Assembly (NCBI GenBank): GCA_038210185.1
Contig: JBBQWX010000001.1
Span: forward strand, 1-64,000
DNA length: 64,000 bases
Direction of reading: 5' to 3'
Source: Fodinibacter sp038210185
GTDB taxonomy: Bacteria; Actinomycetota; Actinomycetes; Actinomycetales; Dermatophilaceae
Of the stretch, positions 25,624-33,093 are shown piece by piece. The position numbers and the translations under genes were made by a program. Below the pieces are notes generated by a model. That model was not told where the DNA came from, did no database searches, and saw only the letters and a list, made by a program, of their open reading frames with translations. The stretch's first letter is position 1, and the number at the start of each line of letters is the position of its first letter.

Positions 25624-26579
25624 GGCGCGCCCCCGATCAGGAATGAGGCGGTCACGGCCAGGAACGCCAGCACGAAGGACCCGGCCAGCAGCTCGGGGAC
25701 CCGGAACAGGCGCAGCTTGGCCAGGAAGACCTCCCCGGCGGCGACGAGCATGCCCGCCACCAGCAGCTTGACCACGATCGCTGCCACCCCGAGGAGCACC
25801 GCGGACAGGCTGAGCGTGGTCGCCACCCCCCAGGGGATGGCAAGGTTGACCAGCAGCCCGAGCAGGGCCGTCAGGCGCAGCCAGGAGCCCACCTCCAGCC
25901 ACGCCAGGTCACGCCCGGAGCTCTCGAGCACCATCGCCTCGTGCACCATGGTCAGCTCGAGGTGGGTCGAGGGGTTGTCCACGGGCAGCCGGCCGGTCTC
26001 TGCCAGCACCGCGATCCCGAGGGCGACGACGGCGAGCAGACCCACCGGTGAGACCACGCTGGCCGGGTCCTGCACCCGGGCGGCCACGATCGCCGACAGC
26101 GCCGAGGTCCCGACCGGGATGGACAGCGCGTACACGGCAACCAGGACGGTGGGTTCGACCAGCGCGGCGATGGTCATGTGCCGGCTGGAGCCCATCCCAC
26201 CGAACGCGGTGCCGGACTCCAGGCCGAGCAGGGCCAACGCCACGGTGCCGAGCAGCAGTACCGAGACGACCACGAACAGGTCGTCGGGCACCGTTGCCAG
26301 AGAGGCCGTTCCCACCAGCGGCACCAACGCGCACACGACGAGGCTGGACGTGATCAGCAGCAGAGGGGTGGCCGACAACATCGGGCCGGTACCAGCCGCC
26401 TGCAGAGGCTCCTTGGCCAGCAGCTTGCGAACGTCACGCCAGGGCTGGGTCACACCGCCCCCGGCCCGCCCCTCGAGTCGAGCCCGGGTCTGGCGCATCA
26501 CGCCGATCAGGATCGGGGTCAGGGCCAGCGCGCCGACGACCTGCACGGCCAGGAGCCCGGGGACGGTCAGGGTGTTCAC
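25620..26579 (-). CDS. hycD: NuoH/HyfC-like membrane subunit (Rv0084/HycD-like)
   Basis: The 319-residue protein has about eight transmembrane segments and the NuoH family signatures GGGVTQPWRDVRKLLAKE near the N-terminus, LAETGRLPVDNPSTHLELTM with the conserved acidic residues, and AGEVFLAKLRLFRVPELL near the C-terminus. NuoH-type subunits link the hydrophilic redox arm to the proton-pumping arm and form part of the quinone-site region in complex I. The start is GTG 26579, which overlaps the stop of the hyfB-like gene as GTGA; an upstream in-frame extension is not homologous. Confidence 0.87.
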   Translation of the reverse strand: MNTLTVPGLLAVQVVGALALTPILIGVMRQTRARLEGRAGGGVTQPWRDVRKLLAKEPLQAAGTGPMLSATPLLLITSSLVVCALVPLVGTASLATVPDDLFVVVSVLLLGTVALALLGLESGTAFGGMGSSRHMTIAALVEPTVLVAVYALSIPVGTSALSAIVAARVQDPASVVSPVGLLAVVALGIAVLAETGRLPVDNPSTHLELTMVHEAMVLESSGRDLAWLEVGSWLRLTALLGLLVNLAIPWGVATTLSLSAVLLGVAAIVVKLLVAGMLVAAGEVFLAKLRLFRVPELLAGSFVLAFLAVTASFLIGGAP

Positions 26580-28591
26580 CAGGTCACCGCCAGCAGGACG
26601 AGCACCAACGCGGTGAACGAGAACCCGAGGTAACGGTGGATGCTGCCGTTCTGGATGCGGCGCGCTCCCTCGCCGATCCCGAGCGTGGCCCGCACGATGG
26701 GCTCGTAGGCCCGGTCGGCGACGAGGTCGGTGACCCGCTGGCGGAACCGGACCTGCGAGACCAGGTACCGCGACTCGTCCGCGTGGCTCACCTCGACGTC
26801 GCGACTGGGCTGCAGGGCGTCGTCGAAGACCCGCACCAGTGGCTCGGCATAGGACGTCGCCGTGTACTGCATCCGTGGGCTGACCCGCACACCGCCACAC
26901 CCCCAGGCCAGGTCGACATCACGGCGCGGCGCCCTCCGCGCGGCAGCCAGGTGCACCACGACCACCGGGGCCAGCACGATCGCGGCGAGCAGGATCAGGG
27001 CCACCGGGTCCAGGAGCGCGTCTACCGCAGGCAGCGAGACCCCCAACACACCGACCACCTCGATGCCGGAGGCACCCACCGCCTCAGCCAGCCCGGCCGC
27101 GACGGGGCCAGGAGCCAGCCCGAGGCCCACGACCGCAGCCGCGCCCAGGAGCATCGCCGCCCGCATCGAGCGGCCGCCCTCGTGGCCGTGCTCGGCTGCC
27201 GGAGATCTGGGACGGGCCAGGAACGCGATCCCGTAGGCCTTGACGAACGTCAGCAGGGCCAGCCCAGCAGTGAGCGCGACGATGGCGACGGTGATGGGCA
27301 GGAGGATCGCCAGCGCCACATCGTCACGGCCGTCACCGTGGATCAGGGACTGCAGCAGCACCCACTCGGCGGCGAAGCCGGAGGTCACCGGCAGCGCCGC
27401 AGCCCCGAGGGCAGCAACCCCGAACGTCAGTGAGGTCGTCGGCATCACCGCGGCCAGCCCGCCGAGACGGTCCAGGTCTCGTTCTCCGGTAGCGTGCAGG
27501 ATCGCGCCGGCGCCCAGGAACAGCACGGTCTTGAACGCGGCATGGCTGACGGTGAGCAGTAGTGCCGCGGTGAGGGCGACGTCGGCCACCGGCTCGTCAC
27601 CGGCCCCGCGCAGCAGCAGCGCGACGGCCACCGCGACCAGGATCAGCCCGACGTTCTCCGTCGTCGAGTAGGCCAGCAGGCGCTTGAGGTCGGTGGCCAC
27701 CGACGCCTGCAGGATCCCGTACAGCGCCGAGGCGAGCGCCAGCACCAGCAGCAGCCCCGCCCACCAGGCGGGCCCCTGCGGCAGCAGCCGCAGGGCCGCC
27801 AGCAGCACGCCGTACACACCCATCTTCACCATCGCAGCGCTCATCGCAGCCGACACGTGACTGGGTGCCTCCGGGTGCGCCCGGGGCAGCCAGACGTGGA
27901 CCGGGACGAGCCCGGCCTTGGTGGCGAAGCCGCCCAGCAGAAGGACGAACGCCACGCTCGCCGACGTACCGGACACTCCGGCCGCCGCGATCGTCGCGAA
28001 GCTGGTGCCTCCAGTCTCGGCGACCAACACCGCGAACCCGGCCAGCAACAGCAGGAAGCTTGCATGGGTCATGACCGCGTACCACTGGGTGGCTCTGACG
28101 ACCTCGGAACGGGCGCCATGATCAGCCAGCAGCAACACCGTGGAGCCGATCGCCATGGTCTCCCACGCCACCAGGAACGACACGACGTCGGACGCGGCCG
28201 GCACCAGCTGCATTCCCAGGATGAAGACGGCGAAGGCAGCCCAGCCCGAGCGCGACGCCGCTGGCCCCGTCGCGTACCCGATCCCGTACACGGCCGTCAC
28301 CGCCGCCACGGCACCGGCCAGGGCCAAGAAGACCCCGCCAAGCCGGTCCGGGGCCAACAGCAGCGGTTCCAGCGGAAGGCCGAGCGGCAGCGTCACCGGG
28401 ATCTGCAGCCCCGCACCAGGGTTGCCGCCGGACATCGCCACCAGACCGGTGACCGCTCCCGCGACCCCCAGCCCGGCGCACGCCGCGCCCGCCACATGGG
28501 AGCGCATCCTGGCGGGGGCGAGCGTCGCGGCCACGAGTGCAACTGCTGCGAGCACCAGCTGGGTGGCAATTCCCGCGGAGACGCCACTCAC
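26576..28591 (-). CDS. NuoL/HyfB-like proton-translocating membrane subunit (Rv0083-like)
   Basis: The 671-residue protein has the antiporter-like core of complex I and hydrogenase-4 subunits: VSFLVAWETMAIGSTVLLLA with the Glu, VVRATQWYAVMTHASFLLLL, GLVPVHVWLPRAHPEAPSHV, SHAAFKTVLFLGAGAI and a final NuoL-like helix pair. A long C-terminal hydrophilic stretch (QVRFRQRVTDLVADRAYEPI) precedes the last transmembrane helix, resembling HyfB's lateral extension. It begins at ATG 28591 inside the stop of the NuoB-like gene. With the HycQ-like subunit it gives the complex two probable ion channels. Confidence 0.88.
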   Translation of the reverse strand: MSGVSAGIATQLVLAAVALVAATLAPARMRSHVAGAACAGLGVAGAVTGLVAMSGGNPGAGLQIPVTLPLGLPLEPLLLAPDRLGGVFLALAGAVAAVTAVYGIGYATGPAASRSGWAAFAVFILGMQLVPAASDVVSFLVAWETMAIGSTVLLLADHGARSEVVRATQWYAVMTHASFLLLLAGFAVLVAETGGTSFATIAAAGVSGTSASVAFVLLLGGFATKAGLVPVHVWLPRAHPEAPSHVSAAMSAAMVKMGVYGVLLAALRLLPQGPAWWAGLLLVLALASALYGILQASVATDLKRLLAYSTTENVGLILVAVAVALLLRGAGDEPVADVALTAALLLTVSHAAFKTVLFLGAGAILHATGERDLDRLGGLAAVMPTTSLTFGVAALGAAALPVTSGFAAEWVLLQSLIHGDGRDDVALAILLPITVAIVALTAGLALLTFVKAYGIAFLARPRSPAAEHGHEGGRSMRAAMLLGAAAVVGLGLAPGPVAAGLAEAVGASGIEVVGVLGVSLPAVDALLDPVALILLAAIVLAPVVVVHLAAARRAPRRDVDLAWGCGGVRVSPRMQYTATSYAEPLVRVFDDALQPSRDVEVSHADESRYLVSQVRFRQRVTDLVADRAYEPIVRATLGIGEGARRIQNGSIHRYLGFSFTALVLVLLAVTW

Positions 28592-29085
28592 CTGCCGGTC
28601 ACCCGCCGCAGGGCTTCCACGATCGCCTCGGGTTCGGGAGGACAGCCCGGCACGGTCAGGTCGACACCCACGACCTCGTCCACGAAGCCGGCCACCCCGT
28701 ACCCGTCGCGGAACACGCCCCCGTCCACGGCGCAGTCGCCGACCGCGACCACCACCCGAGGCCGCGGCGTGGCGTCCACCGTGCGCCGCAGCGGCTCTCG
28801 CATGTTCTGGGTCACCACGCCCGTCACCAACAGCACATCGGCATGCCGAGGCGACGCGACGAGCCGGGCCCCGTACCGCTCAGCGTCATAGACGGGGCCG
28901 AAGACGGCACCAACCTCGACCTCGCAGCCGTTGCACGACCCACAGTCGACGTGGCGGACCTGCGCGCTGCCGGCCAGAGCCCGGTCGGGCCGGAAGGCGC
29001 CGGCAGGCTCCGTCGACAGCTCAGGGGCTGGCTCGGCCACCCGTCCGGTCCGCCGGATCAGCTTGGCGAGCCGCATCGAGCTCAC
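28588..29085 (-). CDS. NuoB/HyfI-like [4Fe-4S] subunit (Rv0082-like)
   Basis: The 165-residue protein keeps the complete N2-type cluster ligands: the Cys of CGSCNGCEVEV, the Cys of VAVGDCAVDGG, and the Cys of VPGCPPEPEAI. It therefore likely binds one [4Fe-4S] cluster next to the large subunit and is the only iron-sulfur protein visible in the operon. There is no NuoI/HyfH-like ferredoxin subunit nor an NADH- or formate-oxidising module. It overlaps the ArsR-type gene by four bases (ATGA), so regulator and complex are co-transcribed. An in-frame Met at residue 4 is an alternative start. Confidence 0.88.
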   Translation of the reverse strand: MSSMRLAKLIRRTGRVAEPAPELSTEPAGAFRPDRALAGSAQVRHVDCGSCNGCEVEVGAVFGPVYDAERYGARLVASPRHADVLLVTGVVTQNMREPLRRTVDATPRPRVVVAVGDCAVDGGVFRDGYGVAGFVDEVVGVDLTVPGCPPEPEAIVEALRRVTGR

Positions 29086-29462
29086 GACGACGTCCCATCG
29101 GACTCGCCTCGCGTGGCCCCGGCGGGGTCCAGGCCTGGCCGCGGCTGCAGCGCCTGCTCCAGCTCGGCCTGATCGGCCGCGAGCTCTCGCAGGACCAGCC
29201 GCGCGGCGGCGAGCAGGTCCCTCGTCTGCGGCACGACGATCGAGTAGACCACCTCACCCCGCACCCGCTGCTGGCGAACCAGCCCCATCCGGCGCAGCAC
29301 AGCCAGCTGCTGCGAGAGGCTGGACGGCTCCAAGGCGATCTTCGCCAAGAGCTCGTGAACGGCATGCTCTCGGTCGCTGAGCAACTCAAGAACCCGGATC
29401 CGCGCAGGATGGGCCAGCGTCCGGAAGAGGTTCGCCTTCGCCTCGTACAACGGCACCGGCAC
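29082..29462 (-). CDS. ArsR-family regulator heading the hyc-like operon (Rv0081-like)
   Basis: The 126-residue protein is a winged helix of the ArsR/SmtB fold: LFRTLAHPARIRVLELLSD, then LEPSSLSQQLAVLRRMGLVR as the recognition helix, and GEVVYSIVVP as the wing. The N-terminal PLYEAKANLF matches M. tuberculosis Rv0081, the regulator that heads the equivalent hypoxia-linked locus there. No metal-binding Cys pair is visible. It is the first gene of the operon, and a long inverted repeat at 29473-29514 immediately upstream is a good candidate for its own operator. Autoregulation is inferred. Confidence 0.88.
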   Translation of the reverse strand: MPVPLYEAKANLFRTLAHPARIRVLELLSDREHAVHELLAKIALEPSSLSQQLAVLRRMGLVRQQRVRGEVVYSIVVPQTRDLLAAARLVLRELAADQAELEQALQPRPGLDPAGATRGESDGTSS

Positions 29463-29472
29463 GGCACACCAC

Positions 29473-29514
29473 CTAACATTCAGACTTGCTCACTTGCGCA
29501 AGTCCGAAGGTTAG
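29473..29514. promoter_or_regulatory. candidate operator of the ArsR-type regulator
   Basis: The left arm CTAACATTCAGACTTG (29473-29488) is complementary at 14 of 16 positions to the right arm CAAGTCCGAAGGTTAG (29499-29514), separated by 10 bases. Inside lies the perfect 12-bp palindrome ACTTGCGCAAGT (29492-29503). The element starts 11 bp upstream of the ATG at 29462. ArsR-type dimers bind such dyads over the promoter, so this is likely the self-repression site of the operon. Confidence 0.65.
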
Positions 29515-29727
29515 CAGATGGCCGAACGCCATGGGACGCGACCCGGCCCCGCATGCCCACCCTGCCGAGTTGCTCCCGAACACGCTGAACGCGACCACCA
29601 CAGAGCTCGAGCAGGTGGTGGTGCTCGCGTCCGACTCCGGTCGCCCGATCCCCGGACGTGCAGGCTGCGGCCGATCCGCGCCGGTGAGCAGGGAACAGCC
29701 CCGGGCGGTCCCCCGCAGCGGCTCGGT

Positions 29728-29961
29728 TCAGGTGAGCTGCCGGTGCTCGGAGTGCACCGACCTGCGGAGGCGCACACCCATCAGCACCGCGGCGATGACC
29801 CCGGCTGCGATCGCCACGCTCATCGCCACGATTGCAGCGGTGGGCTGCGCCCAGATGCGTTCGGTCACTCGGGCGCCGACGATCCACGCCAGCATGAAGA
29901 CGATGAACCCGACACCGACACCGGTCGCCCAGGCACTGATCAGGTCCGCGCGCCGATTCAC
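29728..29961 (-). CDS. small two-helix membrane protein
   Basis: This 77-residue protein has two hydrophobic helices, ISAWATGVGVGFIVFMLAWI and AIVAMSVAIAAGVIAAVLMG, separated by a short loop with GARVTERIWAQPT, and a basic tail. I recognise no family. It begins four bases after the stop of the 29966-30355 gene in the same direction and so belongs to a three-gene membrane-protein unit. About 265 bp of non-coding DNA separates it from the ArsR-type gene. Confidence 0.6.
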   Translation of the reverse strand: MNRRADLISAWATGVGVGFIVFMLAWIVGARVTERIWAQPTAAIVAMSVAIAAGVIAAVLMGVRLRRSVHSEHRQLT

Positions 29962-29965
29962 CGAT

Positions 29966-30355
29966 CTACTCCGCGGCGAACAGCTTGAACACCGGGGGCA
30001 TCATCGCAATCACCCCGAGGATCCCCAGGACCAGCGCGATGTAGAAGACCTTCTTGACGTCGACGTCCTTGTTCTTCCACAAGGCCCAGAACAGCGCCAG
30101 CGAGCCGAAGTATGCGAGGGATGCCAGGACGGTCTTGCCGGCGAGTGCTCCCACGCCCAGGTCGAACGCCCACCACTCCAGGAACGTACTGGTGCTGGCT
30201 GACGCCTCCGCCAGGATGCACGTCAGCCCGAGCACGAAGATGCCGATCCCGGCCGAGATCATCATCGCGGCTCCGGGGCCGTCCGGCTTCTCGGGAAGGT
30301 TGAGCGGTGCCAGCTCGGGTGCGACCTGCACGTCCTGAGCAGTCGAGTTCTTCAT
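29966..30355 (-). CDS. three-helix membrane protein of unknown function
   Basis: The 129-residue protein starts MKNSTAQDVQVAPELAPLNL after AAGGGA. It has three hydrophobic segments (MMISAGIGIFVLGLTCILAE, LAGKTVLASLAYFGSLALFW, VFYIALVLGILGVIAMMPPV). A cytoplasm-type charged stretch KNKDVDVKK separates the last two. No family is recognised. It sits 17 bp after the four-helix protein at 30373-30936 and 4 bp before the small protein at 29728-29961, so the three are probably one operon. Its position next to the complex-I-like cluster suggests, but does not prove, a shared role. Confidence 0.65.
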   Translation of the reverse strand: MKNSTAQDVQVAPELAPLNLPEKPDGPGAAMMISAGIGIFVLGLTCILAEASASTSTFLEWWAFDLGVGALAGKTVLASLAYFGSLALFWALWKNKDVDVKKVFYIALVLGILGVIAMMPPVFKLFAAE

Positions 30356-30372
30356 TGCTGGTCCCTTCGAAG

Positions 30373-30936
30373 CTAGGAGATCGGGGCGATCTTGGTGATG
30401 AAGGCGCCGTAGGCTCCGGCAACCGCAGCAGCCGCGAAGGCACCCACCAGCAACACGATGATCGCTGTCCGCAGCCACGGCCGCGCGATGACTCGGGGAC
30501 CGTAGTAGAGCACCAGGAGGAACGCGGAGGTCGCCAGGAAGGGCGCCGCCCAGCCGATGTGCTCCTTGAACTCCATGCCGAAGTTGTGCCAGTACTCGGT
30601 GTCACCCGACACGTTCGACTTCAGGAAGTCCCGTGCCGAACACTGCTCCGAAGGGACCGCCAGACCGGCGCACAGCTCGTACTCCTCACCAGCCAGCTTC
30701 TCGCGGTACCAGGGGTACACCAGCCACGTCCCGGTGATCACGGTGGCCCACGCGGCCACGGCCATCGCGCCCAGGCCCACCTTGAGCCGGGTCACCCGCT
30801 CGGTGATCCCCTTGGTGGTGACCAGCCCCGGCCGGAAGCTCCACAGCCCCGCCAGCGCCCCCCCGAACGCCAACAGGAAAAGGGTGCCGAGGAGCAGACC
30901 GTGGATCACCGCCCACACCTCTCGGGTCAGGTCCAT
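30373..30936 (-). CDS. four-helix membrane protein with conserved-looking histidines
   Basis: The 187-residue protein starts at ATG 30936 after GGGAGGGG. It has four hydrophobic segments: VWAVIHGLLLGTLFLLAFGG, VAAWATVITGTWLVYPWY, HIGWAAPFLATSAFLLVLYY and TAIIVLLVGAFAAAAVAGAY. His residues lie in helix 1 (VIHGLL) and before helix 3 (YWHNFGMEFKEHIGW), with a Cys pair in the large loop (LCAGLAVPSEQC). This layout could suit a b-type heme or quinone-interacting membrane protein, but no family is recognised and that is inference. It heads the three-gene unit upstream of the hyc-like operon. Confidence 0.65.
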   Translation of the reverse strand: MDLTREVWAVIHGLLLGTLFLLAFGGALAGLWSFRPGLVTTKGITERVTRLKVGLGAMAVAAWATVITGTWLVYPWYREKLAGEEYELCAGLAVPSEQCSARDFLKSNVSGDTEYWHNFGMEFKEHIGWAAPFLATSAFLLVLYYGPRVIARPWLRTAIIVLLVGAFAAAAVAGAYGAFITKIAPIS

Positions 30937-31173
30937 TGCTACCCCTCCCGCCCCCATGATCACGGGGACCATGTGAGGGATGGTACGCCCGGAGCATCGG
31001 AGCCCACAGTCCACGGTGATGCGCGTCACGCTCTGCGCGCGTCCTGAAGAGCCGGGCGCCGAGCACCCGCGAGGGCTGATGCTGCCGGCATCCATCGGGT
31101 CGACTTCGGTCGGTTCCCGACAGAGCTGCGCCCCGCCTCCCAGGGGGAGTCGGGGCGCAGCGGTGAGCAGGGG

Positions 31174-31479
31174 TCAGGCGTTGTCGCGGGTGTTGCCACG
31201 CGTGCCCGACTTGGCCAGGCCGCGCGCGACCATGTAGCCGATGGTGAGGAACGTGATGTAGCGCAGGGCCTGCTCGGCGCTGAACGGGTCGGCCGTGTTG
31301 TCACCGTCGTTGCCGACGACGAACGCCGTGACGATGACGGCCAGGACGGCCGCGACGTAGGCGATCAGCTCGGTGGTCTTGGTCGCCGGGCGGGTCTCGG
31401 TGCCGTGGTTGTCGACGTGGTGGTCGCGCTCGGTGCGGCCCTTGGTGCTGGTGGTGTTCTCGTGCTGGATGGTCGTCAT
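31174..31479 (-). CDS. small two-helix membrane protein of an actinobacterial family
   Basis: The 101-residue protein has a charged, Thr-rich N-terminal third. A transmembrane segment TTELIAYVAAVLAVIVTAFV follows, then a short loop DGDNTADPFSAEQALRY, a second segment ITFLTIGYMVARGLAKSG and a basic tail. The pattern K-T-T-E-L-x-x-Y plus T-I-G-Y-M-x-x-R-G-L-A-K-S-G recurs in small uncharacterised proteins of actinobacteria. AGAAGGATC upstream of ATG 31479 is a good ribosome binding site. It is monocistronic; function unknown. Confidence 0.75.
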   Translation of the reverse strand: MTTIQHENTTSTKGRTERDHHVDNHGTETRPATKTTELIAYVAAVLAVIVTAFVVGNDGDNTADPFSAEQALRYITFLTIGYMVARGLAKSGTRGNTRDNA

Positions 31480-31896
31480 GGTAGATCCTTCTCTGGGATG
31501 GCGACCCAGGACGTCGTCGTCGACTGGGTCGGTGTGTGGATGGCCGTGCAGCCCTGCGCGCGACGGCCCTTGGTTGGACCTTCAGGAATACCTCGTTGCC
31601 AAGGCCTCACCGGCGACCACGTCTTGGAGACGGTCGCATCGGCGCACTGGGAAGAGACTCCGGTACCGACGGCCGCTTGTCAAATCGCCCCCTGCGCTGA
31701 GCTCCGTCGGCGAAAGCCGTTGCGGCTCTTCGTGACTCGTTCCGTGGGCTGCAGGAATGCGGCTGACGAACATCGGCGCCCCGCAGAGGGTTTGCACCGG
31801 AGCCACCCGGGTAGATGCCTCTCACCTTGGTTCAACAGCAGCCAGCCACCAGCGCGTCCTGCCCGGACGCCCGGCCGCCGAACCGAGAGGACGAGC
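31480..31896. other. 417-bp divergent intergenic region
   Basis: This spacer separates the divergent small membrane protein and the glycosyltransferase. The glycosyltransferase frame stays open back to 31405, but without family-like residues or a better start. I see no clear promoter boxes, hairpin or other gene. Confidence 0.4.
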
Positions 31897-33093
31897 ATGA
31901 CCGCCCGACCCACCACCCGAGCACCCCACGCCCCCGGCTCGCAGCGCCGCGACGACAGGTCGCCCGACCTCGTCGTGCTGTCGCACCTGAGGTGGACGTG
32001 GGTGTGGCAACGGCCCCAGCACCTCGTCTCGCGGTTCGCCCAACAACGGGCGCAGACCGGTGCGCGCACGTGGTTCGTCGAGGAGCCCGTGACCCGGGAC
32101 GTCACCGTGCCGCGCCTGCGCACCGCGGAGGTCGGTTCCGGGGTCACCCAGGTGCGGCTGGAGCTGCCCGAGGGCGCTGCGCAACGCGGCCACCTCGGCT
32201 TCGACGCCACACGTGCCTACTCCTCGGTGCTCGCCGAGTTCCTCTCCCGCCAGGGAGTCACGGAACCGGAGGTCCTGCTCTACACACCCATGGCCCTGGA
32301 CATCGCCGAGGCACTGAACCCCTCTCGGTTGTTCTACGACGTCATGGACGACCTGGCGTCCTTCGAGGGTGCCCCAGAGGGAATGGTGCTGCGCCACCGC
32401 CGGGTGCTGACCGAGGCCGACGTCGTCGTCGCCGGCGGACGCTCGCTGTACCAAGGGGTGGTCGACCACGTGAGCGGCCCGTGCCTGCTGGCCCCGAGTG
32501 GTGTCGAGACAGCGCACTTCGCGACGGCCCGGGCACTACGCACACCGCGCGATCGTCCGGTCGCCGGGTACGTCGGGGTGATCGACGAGCGGCTCGACCT
32601 CGAGCTGGTCGATCGGCTGGCATCCGAGCTGCCGGACTGGACCCTGCGGATTGTCGGCCCGGTCACCAAGATCGACCCGGCCGACCTGCCTCGGGCCGAC
32701 AACATCGAGTACCCCGGCATGACTGCGTACGAGGAGCTTCCCGCCGTGCTCGCCGGCTTCGACGTCGCGCTGATGCCCTTCGCCCTCAACGCGGCCACGC
32801 GCAGCATCAGCCCGACCAAGACCCTGGAGTACCTGGCCGCAGGGCTCCCCGTGGTGTCGACCCGGGTGCCTGACGTGGTGGCCGACTACGCCGGGGTCGT
32901 CCACCTGGCCGACGACGGCCCGTCCTTCGCCGCCGCGTGCCACTCGGTGCTGCAGGACTGCCCCGAGGACCGCGACCGGAGGGCACGCTCCATCGCCCAC
33001 AGCCATGAGTGGGACACCATCGCCGAGCGCCTGTCCTGGGCCATGGCGGATGCCGGCGACCCGGCATCCGCGGCCAGCGGGGCCCGGGCGTGA
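31897..33093 (+). CDS. GT-B-fold glycosyltransferase
   Basis: The 398-residue product starts at ATG 31897 after GAGAGGACG. The N-terminal domain has VVLSHLRWTWVWQRPQHLVS, a motif of a glycosyltransferase group that often neighbours UDP-galactopyranose mutase. The C-terminal nucleotide-sugar-binding domain shows GYVGVIDERLDLELVDRLA and SISPTKTLEYLAAGLPVVS (near residue 306), where the Glu and Gly contact the donor. It overlaps the glf start by four bases (GTGA). Role: probably assembly of a galactofuranose-containing cell-surface polysaccharide; donor and acceptor are not determinable. Confidence 0.85.
   Translation: MTARPTTRAPHAPGSQRRDDRSPDLVVLSHLRWTWVWQRPQHLVSRFAQQRAQTGARTWFVEEPVTRDVTVPRLRTAEVGSGVTQVRLELPEGAAQRGHLGFDATRAYSSVLAEFLSRQGVTEPEVLLYTPMALDIAEALNPSRLFYDVMDDLASFEGAPEGMVLRHRRVLTEADVVVAGGRSLYQGVVDHVSGPCLLAPSGVETAHFATARALRTPRDRPVAGYVGVIDERLDLELVDRLASELPDWTLRIVGPVTKIDPADLPRADNIEYPGMTAYEELPAVLAGFDVALMPFALNAATRSISPTKTLEYLAAGLPVVSTRVPDVVADYAGVVHLADDGPSFAAACHSVLQDCPEDRDRRARSIAHSHEWDTIAERLSWAMADAGDPASAASGARA

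Noticed and set aside
21942..29085. Active NiFe hydrogenase or formate hydrogenlyase
   Set aside because: Both Ni-binding Cys motifs are absent from the large subunit, and no maturation, formate dehydrogenase or ferredoxin gene is present.
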